A stretch of DNA of 64,000 bases from GCA-2794515 sp033763335 (GTDB taxonomy: Bacteria > Chloroflexota > Anaerolineae > Aggregatilineales > Phototrophicaceae): assembly GCA_033763335.1 (NCBI GenBank), contig JANRKU010000090.1:15461-79460 (forward strand). Direction: 5' to 3'. A program made the translations under genes and the position numbers. Positions 18,138 through 27,736 of the stretch are shown here, one piece after another; the stretch's first letter is position 1; every line of letters begins with the position of its first letter. A model generated the notes under the pieces. It was given only the letters and a program-made list of their open reading frames with translations, ran no database searches and was not told the DNA's origin.

Positions 18138-19772
18138 ATGCCCACCACCCTGCATAAACTCATCATTCGCAATTTTAAGCAATTCGATGAGATTGAAATC
18201 GAATTGGGCAATACCGTTGTGTTTGTGGGTCCAAACAACAGTGGCAAAACCACCGCGTTGCAGGCATTGAGTTTGTGGCATATCGGTGTGCAAAAATGGC
18301 TTGCACAAAAAGGGGGGAAACGCACTCGCATACCGATTAATCGCAAAGATTTATTTTCCATCCCAAATACAAGTGCGCGGATGCTATGGCGCAATTTGAC
18401 CACCCAAAAGCAAGGTATTAAAAAAGATGTTTTTGATATTAGTATCACTTTAGAAGCCATCACCAATGGTAAGCAATGGCGATGTGGCATGGAATTTCGG
18501 TTTGATAACAATGAATCTTTTTATTGCACCCCTATCAAAATTGAAGGACAAGAACCCGCAATTCCAGATGAAGCTAAAAATCTTAAAGTCGCATTTTTAC
18601 CGATTATGGCAGGTTTATCGGTTATTGAACCAAGGGTTGATGCTGAATTTATTGAGAGATTAATCGGTGAAGGTCGTACAGCAGAAGTGCTTCGCAATAT
18701 GTGTTATTTGGTCTATCAGACACCATATTGGGATGAATTAGTTAACACCATCAAAAAGCAATTTGGCATCATTCTACAAGAACCACACTTAGACGGTGGT
18801 ACAATCACGCTTGAATATAAAACACGCGAGGGAATTGTATTGGATTTACTCGCATCTGGTAGTGGGGTGCGCCAAACATTATTCATCTTGGCACATTTAT
18901 ATCTCAATCAAAATGTCATTCTATTATTAGATGAACCCGATGCCCATCTCGAAATTATACGCCAACGGCAAATCTACGACTTAATTAACGATGTTGCCAA
19001 GCAACAAAATTCACAGGTGATTATCGCCAGTCATTCTGAGATTATTCTTGATAAAGCCACTGAAAATGATATTGTCATTGCTTTTGTCGGTAAACCACAT
19101 CGTACCAATGATAGAGCAAGTCAACTCAGAAAAGCCCTACGCGACATATCAGGGGAAGATTACTATAGGGCAGAAATTACAGGCTGGGTTTTATATTTAG
19201 AGGGCGAAACCGATTTAAGTATTATGAGGGCGTTTGCAAAGCAACTCAACCACCCAGTTCTACCGGAATTAGAAAAGGTATTTTTCCATCCCATAAGGCA
19301 AAATGAACCAATTATTGGGCGGGAGCATTTTCGTGGTTTACGAGAAGCAAAACCAGATTTAATCGGTTTCATCCTTGTAGATAATATCAAAAAAGAGCTT
19401 CAAAGAAATATTGAATTAGTCGAGATGATGTGGAAAAGGCGTGAAATTGAGAATTATATTGCATTACCAGAGGTATTATTGGCTTATGCAGGCGTTAATC
19501 ATGAGGTAATGAATACCCTTCTCAAGAGACGTTTGTCATTAGATGCACTTGAGAATTTTGAAGATATTTGGTGGTATGAGACAAAATTAAGCGACTTTTT
19601 AGACCGTCTTTTCAAAGATTATTTTGCAGAAATTAACCTGTCTAATCAAATAAATAAGACAAATTATCATATTCTGGCAGATTATCTCACCCCAGAGCAA
19701 GTTCATCCCGAAATTATCGAAAAATTAGACGCAATTTATGAAGTGGCAAAACGCGCAAAACCCCGCACATAA
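18138..19772 (+). CDS. OLD-like AAA/ABC-type ATPase with TOPRIM-like C-terminus
   Basis: 544 residues from ATG 18138, with CGGAGA upstream; an earlier frame opening lies inside the repeat and is rejected. N-terminal RecF/SMC-like ATPase: Walker A GPNNSGKTTAL near residue 30, signature-like SGSGVRQTLF, Walker B LLLDEPDAHLE near 260. The C-terminal half has a TOPRIM-like LEGETD near 353 and a later FILVDN. OLD nucleases act in phage defence or DNA repair. No GajB-type helicase or other partner is adjacent, so its role is open. Confidence 0.8.
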   Translation: MPTTLHKLIIRNFKQFDEIEIELGNTVVFVGPNNSGKTTALQALSLWHIGVQKWLAQKGGKRTRIPINRKDLFSIPNTSARMLWRNLTTQKQGIKKDVFDISITLEAITNGKQWRCGMEFRFDNNESFYCTPIKIEGQEPAIPDEAKNLKVAFLPIMAGLSVIEPRVDAEFIERLIGEGRTAEVLRNMCYLVYQTPYWDELVNTIKKQFGIILQEPHLDGGTITLEYKTREGIVLDLLASGSGVRQTLFILAHLYLNQNVILLLDEPDAHLEIIRQRQIYDLINDVAKQQNSQVIIASHSEIILDKATENDIVIAFVGKPHRTNDRASQLRKALRDISGEDYYRAEITGWVLYLEGETDLSIMRAFAKQLNHPVLPELEKVFFHPIRQNEPIIGREHFRGLREAKPDLIGFILVDNIKKELQRNIELVEMMWKRREIENYIALPEVLLAYAGVNHEVMNTLLKRRLSLDALENFEDIWWYETKLSDFLDRLFKDYFAEINLSNQINKTNYHILADYLTPEQVHPEIIEKLDAIYEVAKRAKPRT

Positions 19773-19780
19773 ATTTGTAC

Positions 19781-19810
19781 TGGCGGATTAGCAATAGCGT
19801 ATATCCGCCA
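19781..19810. repeat. Single-hairpin relative of the two-hairpin repeat
   Basis: TGGCGGAT (19781-19788) pairs with ATCCGCCA (19803-19810) around a loop containing TAGC...GCGTAT, the same loop feature as the second hairpin of the copies at 7088 and 18017. It separates two convergent genes and could act as a bidirectional terminator. Confidence 0.7.
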
Positions 19811-19811
19811 T

Positions 19812-20243
19812 TTATAACTCGTAAATCGTCACGTCCAATTTGGTCTTATCCAGCCAAATCGCCAATACTTGACGGATTTCTGCCCATTCGTATGGGTTGC
19901 CCAGTGGGGCTATGGCAAGGCTTTTTATCCCCAACAACGGGTATTCTCGCGCAATCCGAATCGCATTGGCTTGCACATAGCGCAGTCGTGTCGCCCCTAC
20001 TGACGAATCCCGTACCGCCATAAACATCAATTGAGGCGTATTTTCACGCCAAAGCCATAAGTCTCCTGCTTTTATCCGCCCTGCCCGACATTGTTTTTGA
20101 TACATAGCAAAAGCAGGTGCATAGGTCTGCATGAGGCGGGTTTCAAATACCCCTAATTCGGTGCGACCACGCGCATTATGCCCAAATGCCAATACTTGGG
20201 CGGTGGTCGCTAGTGGGTCTCCTATGACGAATTGAACAGGCAT
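19812..20243 (-). CDS. Macro-domain-like protein
   Basis: 143 residues. The start VQFVIGDPLATTAQVLAFGH resembles the strand-loop that begins ADP-ribose-binding macro domains (GDI...), and KSLAIAPLGN resembles their later conserved segment (SIAxPxLG). The central glycine-rich loop is weak, so this is a distant member at best. The stop touches the start of the neighbouring anti-sigma-like gene, suggesting one leftward operon. Confidence 0.55.
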   Translation of the reverse strand: MPVQFVIGDPLATTAQVLAFGHNARGRTELGVFETRLMQTYAPAFAMYQKQCRAGRIKAGDLWLWRENTPQLMFMAVRDSSVGATRLRYVQANAIRIAREYPLLGIKSLAIAPLGNPYEWAEIRQVLAIWLDKTKLDVTIYEL

Positions 20244-21448
20244 TATGGCGTGACCTCCACCCCTAATGATTCTGGGTCTACTGGCGGTGGCAAGGTGCTA
20301 TTGCAATAGGGGTCGTTGATATTGCCGTACGGGTCTACAGTACGGGTGAGATAGCAGGTATCCCATGTGGCTTGTTGCCATGGATACCATGTGACACTAG
20401 GGACAGGGACAATTCCCCCACCATTGGCAGTAGCTGTTATACCAATCACAGGCATACTCGGTGTGATGGTCGGGGCAGGTGTGGATGTTGGGTATGCTGT
20501 CCATGTGGGGGTGGATGTTGGCACTATCGGCGCTAAAACAGTTTTTGTCGGGGTAGCGGTTGGTGTGGCGGTGCGTGTGGGCGTTGGGGGGATACGTGAA
20601 GTCGCGCTAGGTGTTGGGGTAAACACCTGCGTGATAGATTCTATTGGAGATGCAGTTGCGGTGGGGGATAATACCACGCTCGGCGCAACTGTGGCGGTTG
20701 GTGTAGGGGTCATCGGGCTATCCGATGACATATCAGAGGCTGGGGGTCGCTCTGGTATCACTGTCAAGAACGGTGCGATTTCATCAAGCATATTTTGTGC
20801 AAGGGGGCTATCAACTACAGATGAGCCGATTAAGAACCGATGCGTTGCTTGTAAAAAATTGACCTCTCGTGATGTTAAGTCACTATTATAGCGCAAAACA
20901 TTCTCTATTGCAGAGGCTAAATCTGATAAATTTTGTGAAGAATCCCCACCAATCTCTGCCAAACGGGTCATTTCATCGAGGCGTGTTTCTGCCAATTGTA
21001 TCAATACCGTTTCGGTATCTCCAACAATTGTGGCAATAAAAACGACCACCGACTCCCACCACCGCTTAACACCATATAAGGCATCACCGGGCAACGCATC
21101 CGCAGAAGCGGCTACCGTCCCCGCACTACCAGCAAATATCACAACAATAATGAGGAAAATGGCGGCAACATTACGCCGAATCATGCCAAAATGAGGGCGA
21201 AGCACTTTTTGACTGGGGAGACTTTTCATCAGACGGGCTTCTATAGAAGCAACTTTGTTATCCGATAAGGTCGGTGGCTTGAGTTTGGTGATTAATAGGG
21301 CAATACTAAGTTCTTGCCGAAGCGAATCGGCATAGTGGGGATATTCTGCCACGCAAGTTTCGATGGTGGCGCGTTTAGAGAGTACCATATCCAAACAAGT
21401 AGCTAAAATATCGGCATAATCGGGGTGGTCATCGGTTGGATTTGTCAT
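20243..21448 (-). CDS. Single-pass membrane protein, DUF5667-type sigma-factor partner
   Basis: 401 residues. A cytoplasmic N-terminal helical region (1-90), one membrane helix (about 91-113, ending SAGTVAASA), the segment ALPGDALYGVKRWWE typical of DUF5667, then a long Pro/Thr/Ser-rich external tail. Overlaps the sigma factor gene by ATGA, the usual arrangement for an anti-sigma regulator. The low-complexity PTPT repeats create spurious frames on the other strand. Confidence 0.82.
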   Translation of the reverse strand: MTNPTDDHPDYADILATCLDMVLSKRATIETCVAEYPHYADSLRQELSIALLITKLKPPTLSDNKVASIEARLMKSLPSQKVLRPHFGMIRRNVAAIFLIIVVIFAGSAGTVAASADALPGDALYGVKRWWESVVVFIATIVGDTETVLIQLAETRLDEMTRLAEIGGDSSQNLSDLASAIENVLRYNSDLTSREVNFLQATHRFLIGSSVVDSPLAQNMLDEIAPFLTVIPERPPASDMSSDSPMTPTPTATVAPSVVLSPTATASPIESITQVFTPTPSATSRIPPTPTRTATPTATPTKTVLAPIVPTSTPTWTAYPTSTPAPTITPSMPVIGITATANGGGIVPVPSVTWYPWQQATWDTCYLTRTVDPYGNINDPYCNSTLPPPVDPESLGVEVTP

Positions 21449-22032
21449 GATAACCCTCCCAGAAATTCATCACCAGCGAATCCCATTTTTGCCAATAATT
21501 GGGCAAGTGTTTTTAAGGCGCGATGTTGTAGAGCTTTGATGGCATTAACCTTTTTATCCATGATAAGGGCGGTCTCGTCTAAACTTTTTTCTTCTATAAA
21601 GCGCAACATCACGACTTGTTGTTGAGATGGGATGAGTTGGGCGATGGCGAGATGGAGGACTTGTGCCATTTGTTTGCGTAAAAGGGTGTTATCTACGACA
21701 TCATCCGTGCGTTGTGTGATGATGATAGACTCGTCCAATTCGCTTTCTGTGCCTTGCCGACCCATTTTGCGATAGTAATCAACCACTCGCGCATGGGCAA
21801 TCCGATACAACCATGCCACAAATGGCTTGCCCATATCTTGATAATTGGACAAATCCTTAAAAGCACGGGTGAACACATCTGCGGTAAAATCTTCTGCCAA
21901 ATGGGTATCATTGAGCCGATAATACAAATACCGAAAAATAGTCTGCACATGCTCCCGATATAACTGGGCAAAGGCATTGCTATTGCCAGCCTGTGCCAGT
22001 TTTAAGATGCGCTGTTCCTCAACACGATTCAC
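21445..22032 (-). CDS. ECF-type RNA polymerase sigma factor
   Basis: 195 residues from GTG 22032, chosen because AAAGAGG lies five bases upstream; a TTG at 22083 would add 17 residues. Region 2 is visible as LYREHVQTIFRYLYYRL...AEDFTADVFTRAF...FVAWLYRIAHARVVDYYRK, and region 4 as SQQQVVMLRFIEEKSLDETALIMDKKVNAIKALQHRALKTL. Coupled to the membrane partner downstream. Last clearly chromosomal gene before the foreign element. Confidence 0.92.
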   Translation of the reverse strand: MNRVEEQRILKLAQAGNSNAFAQLYREHVQTIFRYLYYRLNDTHLAEDFTADVFTRAFKDLSNYQDMGKPFVAWLYRIAHARVVDYYRKMGRQGTESELDESIIITQRTDDVVDNTLLRKQMAQVLHLAIAQLIPSQQQVVMLRFIEEKSLDETALIMDKKVNAIKALQHRALKTLAQLLAKMGFAGDEFLGGLS

Positions 22033-22202
22033 ATAAGCCTCTTTGATGGGCGGAATCTGGTTGATACAATGATTACCGCACAAGGATGAATAAGGTTACG
22101 CCACAACTTCATCATAACCCAAACTGCATTAAATAAGAGATTAAAAATTATATTTACCAAAACTAGACCAATGATGTGCGTTATTGATAACATTGTGGTA
22201 TT

Positions 22203-22841
22203 GTGAACACCAATAACTCCCCGCTTAAAATAATCAAAGGATACATCCCCATGCCCGGTTCACCCCTCGCAATTGAATTTGACGCTACAAAAACCCCCGT
22301 AACGGTGGACTTGAAAGCCACCATATCGGAAATATTCCCCGGCAACGCTGATGAACAGCTATGCGCGTTGATTATGACTCACAATCTCCCATTCTTTGCG
22401 GGAGAGAATCGCTTGTCGCTTGTACAGACCGCCAAGGCAATTGGCATAAGTCCTGCCAAAATTACCTCGCTAAAATCGCGGTGGCAATTAGACGGTCTGT
22501 GGCAACGGGTTTATGACAGGTTGGTTGGTCATCTGATGAGTGAAACAAAGATAACCAACCTCAAGATACTCTCGGCGTTCCCTACCATTGTAGATAGCCT
22601 ACTGGAACGCCTTGAGCAAACTAAATCGGATAAAGCGTTTGGTGAATTGCTCACCATCTATATGAGTTTGCACAAGGATGTTGCCACGAGCGCCGATGCT
22701 TCGATGGAAGAATCTGCCAGAAGTTATTTGGCGGACACATTAGCCGGAAAACCGGGGGACATCCAAGAAAGCAATGTCCCCCCTCCCACTAATCCCCCGA
22801 CGGGGCAGATGCAAACAGACCCGGCTGACGGCGATTCCTAG
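22203..22841 (+). CDS. HTH-containing protein at the left end of the element
   Basis: 212 residues from GTG 22203. A helix-turn-helix-like stretch SLVQTAKAIGISPAKITSLKSRW (about residues 76-98) resembles those in small terminase and transposase-type proteins. The C-terminal tail is Pro/Asp-rich. The 3' end overlaps the tail of the convergent helicase gene by 53 bases and carries one of the scattered CTAGAGNCTCTAG sites. DNA-binding role is inference. Confidence 0.65.
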   Translation: MNTNNSPLKIIKGYIPMPGSPLAIEFDATKTPVTVDLKATISEIFPGNADEQLCALIMTHNLPFFAGENRLSLVQTAKAIGISPAKITSLKSRWQLDGLWQRVYDRLVGHLMSETKITNLKILSAFPTIVDSLLERLEQTKSDKAFGELLTIYMSLHKDVATSADASMEESARSYLADTLAGKPGDIQESNVPPPTNPPTGQMQTDPADGDS

Positions 22842-25800
22842 AGACTCTAGGCGCTTCATTTTGTCCATACATATCGCCAAACAGAGATAGTTGATGCGTT
22901 TGTACATGCGTATCGTGAGCCACTACAGGGGCTTCCACATGCGTTTGTTTGACGCGCTTGGGCTTAGGTGCAACACGCTCAACAATCGGGGTAATTGGTT
23001 CAGTATGGGTAACGGCTTGTGGGGGATAATCCCAATCGGCGTTCACCTGCCACATTGCCTTGTCCAACACTTTGACGTGTGAATCATCCACGCTTGACAC
23101 ATCTACATTGCTGGCGGATGTTATTTTGCCCATCAGCATATTATTCATGATGTCCTGCACGGATTCTTCTCCATCAGATAGCGCATTGATAGGCACAAGC
23201 CCCTCGCCCGTTTGACCGAGCAGGAAGGCGATGGCTTTCATTTTGCTTTGTTGGAGTTTGTTGGCTACCTCATCGGCAGTCCCGGTATAGAACATGGAAT
23301 AGACCTCGCCAGCATGTTTTGAGTTGGCGCGGTTGATGCGTTTTGATGCTTGGATGCGAGTGAACGCATTGTATGTCACCTGATATTCAAAGATGGACGA
23401 GGCGTAGCGATAGATTCCATCGGGATAACTCCAAATAAAATCCAAACCAGTCTTGACCAACTCGTAATTGGTGATGATGATGCGATGACCTGCCTTCACA
23501 GCTTTGCTTAACAACGCTTCTCGCTTAGAGGGGTCAACTGATGCGTTTAGGATGAATACTTTCTCATCGGGGAACAGATTGGCAATGCGAGGACGGATGT
23601 CGCGCTCATTGCTATTGACCACCATAATGGCGACCACCACTTCTGGGGATTCTGACAGTTTCAGATTCACCCCTATTTGCAGGGCTTGTTCTTTGGCTGT
23701 CATGTAATCTTCTTCATAGAAAGCGGGATACACCCACATGGTGTCATTCTTGTAGCGGAAGTCATATTCTAGCGTGGGTTGGTCAATGAAGCGATTAAAC
23801 CACAAGATGCTACCAGACAGATATATCTTGTCTTTGGCGTATTCTCGTGATGACGCTTTCAATTCCTGTAGCTTATTGTTGTGCCAATCTTGTAGAGGCT
23901 TCTCGCACTCAATAGGGATGTTCACATAGGTAAGCGGGGGGATGTTGTGCAAGTCGGCAGAGCCGATGAACACGGCGCATTTCAGCAAACGAGCCACGAG
24001 TTCGGGATTCACACCTGCCCCTTCGCGGGTTGAGGTGGTTGCCCCATACACATGGGTATACTTGCCGTTTGAACTTTCTTCGATAGGAGTTGTGGAGATG
24101 AGTACGCCATAGCGTTTAACAAAGTTATCAATGGCGATGGACTTAGATTTTGTCTCATCCACTTTATTGCGGAACTGAGGTTCTTTGCTCCCCCACACTT
24201 TACGGTTAAAGCGCGGGGCATTGCCCCACGGAAATTCTTCACGAATCTCTTTGTATAACAGGTGCATCATGATAATCAAGCTGGATACTTTGCCATTGAA
24301 TGGCGTGCCAGTCATCATGAGCGAGTAGTCAGAGCATTGCGCCAAGCGTGCCAGAGCCAAGCCGTTGCCTGTCATAGGCGACTTTGCTTCATGTACCTCG
24401 TCCCACACCAACACATGGATAATGTGCCGATATTTCTTCTTGATGAAGTCTGAGACGCTAATCCGTGCGGGGCGATGGACAATAGGAATATATTGCCCGT
24501 TCTTGTCATAGCGGGGGTTCAGGTCGGGGATATAGCGTTGGGCTTGGTCGTCAAGCATCTTGGGGTCGTCTGACAATTGCCACAGAGGGGTAAAGCACTT
24601 CGGGCAATTCTCCATCTTATCTTCGTGTGCCAAGTCTGGGATTTTTGACCCACAGCTTGGGCAATAGCAATACCCGCCGATGTGTTTTTTGTCGTTATTG
24701 GGGTGGATTTTTAGTCTGCGGATGCCAATAGATGGCTCAAAGGCTGACCCAAGTTTTGTGTCGTTAATCTTGACCACGACAACCTTCGCCTCACCAGTAG
24801 GGTTGGGCGCTTCGATGAAGTTCTGCACTTGCTGGAACGAACGCTCGGTGGTATCGGGGTCAGTGTAGACAATCTGGGCTTTCTCGCCCAACACGTCACG
24901 CAGTTCACGTTCCCACTTTTCGCGGAGATGTGCAGGGCAGATAACCATCATGATTTTACCGGGTGTGTGTTTTGTCTCGGTGCGAATCACCTTGCCGTTG
25001 CGGTCAACGATAGGGCGGGTATCTGTATAGCCTGTCCGTTGGTGCATGGGGAGTTTGTCCCACATGATACGGAGCATGGTTGCGCTGATGACGGTCTTGC
25101 CAATGCCTGCCTCACCCACCAATAACACGCGATTCATCTTCTTGAATGCCTCTACGATAGAGGCTACAACGTGTTTTTGTGGTACTAGAAGCGGGTTTTT
25201 ATTCCCCTTCAGCACAATGTTCTGCATGGCTGGTAAATGCCCCGCAAAATCAAAGTTGTAGATAGGGGTGATGTGCTTGGTAATCTCTTTGTACAGGATA
25301 TTGAAATGCCCTGCCACAAACTCAAGCATCTTTTTGTCATCATCGGCTATGTGGAGTACGCCTTTTTTGTCCCACCATGACAGGATTGTCTTGGGGCGGG
25401 TAGTCACTTTTTCAATGGGTCGCCCAACGGTATTGGTGGATGTAGTCTTTTCGTCAATGTATTTGGTGGCAGAACGGACGATGATGCGCCCATATTGCTC
25501 ACTGTCAATGAATAGATTAGAGTTGGTCGCCATCGTCATCATCGCCACAGTAATATGACCTGCGCGAGGTTGGGTGATGGATTCCAAGCTGGGCGATTCG
25601 CCGGGTGTTGGTTGATGCAAGGTGTTCCACACGGGTTTATGATGTGCGCCATACACGTCCATCGCAGAGAGCAAATCATTGTCTTCGATGGTACTGGATT
25701 CAATCGTAATTATTGGATGAAACCAAGACGTTGAGGCGTGGCGATTTTTAATCCCTTTAACGATAGAGAAGTTCTCTTTACACCGGGATTCTTTTTTCCA

Positions 25801-26376
25801 TAGCAACCCGTGGGATTCTTCTTTACCGTAATTGCGTTCTTTTCTGCCGATAACGACTACTTGGTCATACATCCCCAAGTGTTTGCCGGGCAGGTGGTAT
25901 AGCTCGACGGCGGAATAGTTCTTGTTCCACCATGTAGAAGCCTCGGATGTGACGTGGTGAGAATAAACACACCACATCATAATCCCACCATAGGAGAGCC
26001 ATTGGTGTGATTGCTTGAGCATGGCAAATTCGACGCGACGGTCTGCCGCCTTCTCGGTGCTGTCCGATTCGTAGGGGGGATTGCACCAGATAGCATCAAA
26101 GCTATTCTGTGGGGCAGATAAGGCGTAGATGTCGCCCTGTACGGCATTAGAACCGAACTTATCCGCGCATATTTGCGCTTTATCGGTCTCTAGCTCATTG
26201 GCATACGGATTGGCGTTAAAATGGTTGGCTAGAGCCTCTAGGAAATGACCCTCGCCCGCACATGGGTCAAGAACGTTTGCCCCAGATGGTATGTTGAGGA
26301 CATTCAAAATGGCGGGATAATGCTCAACCGGAGTGGGGTAAAAACCCATTTTCTTTTGTGATTCTATCCTGCTCAT
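22789..26376 (-). CDS. DNA methyltransferase-helicase fusion protein
   Basis: 1195 residues. N-terminal class I methyltransferase: SAM motif VLDPCAGEGHF (about 35-45) and catalytic NPPY (about 99-102), the Asn/Gln-PPY type of N6-adenine or N4-cytosine enzymes; the overall N-terminus resembles DUF6094. An SF2 helicase follows: Walker A GEAGIGKT (about 420), DEVH box (about 657), MMTGTPFNG, and a helicase C-terminal part with ITNYELVKTGLDF. A zinc ribbon CPSC...CPKC (about 570-595) is inserted between motifs. Fusions of this type occur in phages and plasmids (P1 DarB is one), where they protect incoming DNA. One palindrome lies inside it (26229) and one at its 3' end. Confidence 0.85.
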   Translation of the reverse strand: MSRIESQKKMGFYPTPVEHYPAILNVLNIPSGANVLDPCAGEGHFLEALANHFNANPYANELETDKAQICADKFGSNAVQGDIYALSAPQNSFDAIWCNPPYESDSTEKAADRRVEFAMLKQSHQWLSYGGIMMWCVYSHHVTSEASTWWNKNYSAVELYHLPGKHLGMYDQVVVIGRKERNYGKEESHGLLWKKESRCKENFSIVKGIKNRHASTSWFHPIITIESSTIEDNDLLSAMDVYGAHHKPVWNTLHQPTPGESPSLESITQPRAGHITVAMMTMATNSNLFIDSEQYGRIIVRSATKYIDEKTTSTNTVGRPIEKVTTRPKTILSWWDKKGVLHIADDDKKMLEFVAGHFNILYKEITKHITPIYNFDFAGHLPAMQNIVLKGNKNPLLVPQKHVVASIVEAFKKMNRVLLVGEAGIGKTVISATMLRIMWDKLPMHQRTGYTDTRPIVDRNGKVIRTETKHTPGKIMMVICPAHLREKWERELRDVLGEKAQIVYTDPDTTERSFQQVQNFIEAPNPTGEAKVVVVKINDTKLGSAFEPSIGIRRLKIHPNNDKKHIGGYCYCPSCGSKIPDLAHEDKMENCPKCFTPLWQLSDDPKMLDDQAQRYIPDLNPRYDKNGQYIPIVHRPARISVSDFIKKKYRHIIHVLVWDEVHEAKSPMTGNGLALARLAQCSDYSLMMTGTPFNGKVSSLIIMMHLLYKEIREEFPWGNAPRFNRKVWGSKEPQFRNKVDETKSKSIAIDNFVKRYGVLISTTPIEESSNGKYTHVYGATTSTREGAGVNPELVARLLKCAVFIGSADLHNIPPLTYVNIPIECEKPLQDWHNNKLQELKASSREYAKDKIYLSGSILWFNRFIDQPTLEYDFRYKNDTMWVYPAFYEEDYMTAKEQALQIGVNLKLSESPEVVVAIMVVNSNERDIRPRIANLFPDEKVFILNASVDPSKREALLSKAVKAGHRIIITNYELVKTGLDFIWSYPDGIYRYASSIFEYQVTYNAFTRIQASKRINRANSKHAGEVYSMFYTGTADEVANKLQQSKMKAIAFLLGQTGEGLVPINALSDGEESVQDIMNNMLMGKITSASNVDVSSVDDSHVKVLDKAMWQVNADWDYPPQAVTHTEPITPIVERVAPKPKRVKQTHVEAPVVAHDTHVQTHQLSLFGDMYGQNEAPRVSRNRRQPGLFASAPSGD
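22838..22850. repeat. Element palindrome CTAGAGACTCTAG
   Basis: Site 1, central base A; flanks extend the symmetry by one base (C...G). It lies in the overlap region of the two convergent genes at the left end of the element. Confidence 0.85.
26229..26241. repeat. Element palindrome CTAGAGCCTCTAG
   Basis: Site 2, central base C, inside the methyltransferase coding region, so it is maintained within protein-coding DNA. Confidence 0.85.
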
Positions 26377-26930
26377 AGGGATATGTCCTTGTTTTTAAGA
26401 CCTTCGCTGATAATGCTTGACCAATCGTGATTCACTTTCATTTTCCAACCCGACACGCCATACCCCGTCAGAGGGGTGAGTAATTTCAGGGCGTGTGCCT
26501 TATCCCATATATATGCAATCCATGAAGTATGGGCTGGAAATGATTCTTTGTTTTGCAAGTGGAACTGGAAGCCACGATAAGGGTCATCTGATAAAATATA
26601 GGTGACGGGTGTGTAGGCTTCTGGGTTAAATTCAAGTGCGCGTCGGTCATAAACAAATGCCGATGACCAACCTTTCTGAACCGTCCCATTAGGCAATGTG
26701 ATGGGGAGTGCCGATGTAACAGATGTGAGATGTTCGTTCCACGATTTTTTGATAGCAACAAGGTTCTCTCCTACTAACACCTCAACCTCATCACTACTGT
26801 GCAACATGGCGATGGTACGACGCACTTCCGCTTTGATGCCTACCATGTAAATGAACACGGGATGGCTAAAATCGGTTGCTAATTGAAATACCTTAACCCC
26901 CGTCAAGGGGACTGTGCCGATAAGATTCAT
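26373..26930 (-). CDS. Hypothetical element protein
   Basis: 185 residues. TAGGAG precedes ATG 26930, and the stop overlaps the methyltransferase-helicase start by ATGA. Mixed alpha/beta composition with several aromatic residues (WSSAFVYDRR, TSWIAYIWDKAH); no motif recognised. Translational coupling suggests it works with the fusion protein. Confidence 0.75.
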   Translation of the reverse strand: MNLIGTVPLTGVKVFQLATDFSHPVFIYMVGIKAEVRRTIAMLHSSDEVEVLVGENLVAIKKSWNEHLTSVTSALPITLPNGTVQKGWSSAFVYDRRALEFNPEAYTPVTYILSDDPYRGFQFHLQNKESFPAHTSWIAYIWDKAHALKLLTPLTGYGVSGWKMKVNHDWSSIISEGLKNKDISL

Positions 26931-26959
26931 GATGTTCTCCTAATAGGGGGGGGATAAAG

Positions 26960-27736
26960 TTAGTAGATGATGGTTGCAGAGTAGGGATGTACTCCCGGCA
27001 GATAATCTGCCCACTCTGCTTGTGTTTCCTCGCGCAATTGGCGGAGGGATAATGGAGATTTAACGCCGTCACGAGTACGCGAGAGCATGGTGTTATCTTT
27101 GCCCATAGTCTCTTGCCAAAGCTGTTCGCCTTCTTCCCATTCGGCATAAACATGGGGGTTTTTGTATAACACGCGCTTCCAATGGGATACGCCTGCTTTG
27201 CAACAGGCAGTACCACAGTTATTGTGGTCGAACCCCTGCCGATACGGTTCGGGCACAAAGCCCACTTGCTCATAGCACCAATCCATCCACTGGCGCGTAT
27301 CCCACATGCACTCCCGTAGGGGGAATAGCGTGCGATAGCCTTGTGCGCCCCAATTGCCCTCAATGGATGGTATACGGCGTTGCTCCACACCTGTAATGCC
27401 AAAAACCAAGACCGTGTGTGCAGGGTCGTAGTTTGCTTCAATAAATTTTTTGAGTGGTTCTCTTTTTAATTTTGCCGAACACGGGTCAATGCGACTGTTA
27501 CCAAGAAATTTCACCTTCGTGAACATTTCGAGCGGAGTCATGACTACGCCGATGCGAATAGTCTCTTTGCCGTACAGCTTTTCTGCCGATTCGATTAATC
27601 GGCGCTGGTCATCCCCCTCATTGGGGAGTACGGATGTGACACTTTGCCACTCAACACCCAAGCGCGTTAGCGCGTCTGGGCAACCAAGCGCAGAGGCGAT
27701 GCCCCCGCCATTTTGTATCAAATATGTATCGGTCAT
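26960..27736 (-). CDS. PAPS reductase / ATP-pyrophosphatase-like protein
   Basis: 258 residues, RBS GGAGG before ATG 27736. The N-terminus YLIQNGGGIASALGC sits where the PP-loop SGGxDS of adenine-nucleotide alpha hydrolases is expected but lacks the first Ser and the Asp. Further motifs CSAKLKREPLKKFI, VFGITGVEQRR and a cysteine cluster NNCGTACCKAG match phage-borne PAPS-reductase-like proteins. Such proteins can take part in sulfur modification of nucleic acids; the role here is unknown. Confidence 0.75.
   Translation of the reverse strand: MTDTYLIQNGGGIASALGCPDALTRLGVEWQSVTSVLPNEGDDQRRLIESAEKLYGKETIRIGVVMTPLEMFTKVKFLGNSRIDPCSAKLKREPLKKFIEANYDPAHTVLVFGITGVEQRRIPSIEGNWGAQGYRTLFPLRECMWDTRQWMDWCYEQVGFVPEPYRQGFDHNNCGTACCKAGVSHWKRVLYKNPHVYAEWEEGEQLWQETMGKDNTMLSRTRDGVKSPLSLRQLREETQAEWADYLPGVHPYSATIIY

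Noticed and set aside
20367..20891. 174-codon plus-strand frame rich in Val/Gly
   Set aside because: It is the antisense of the Pro/Thr repeat tail of the sigma-factor partner.
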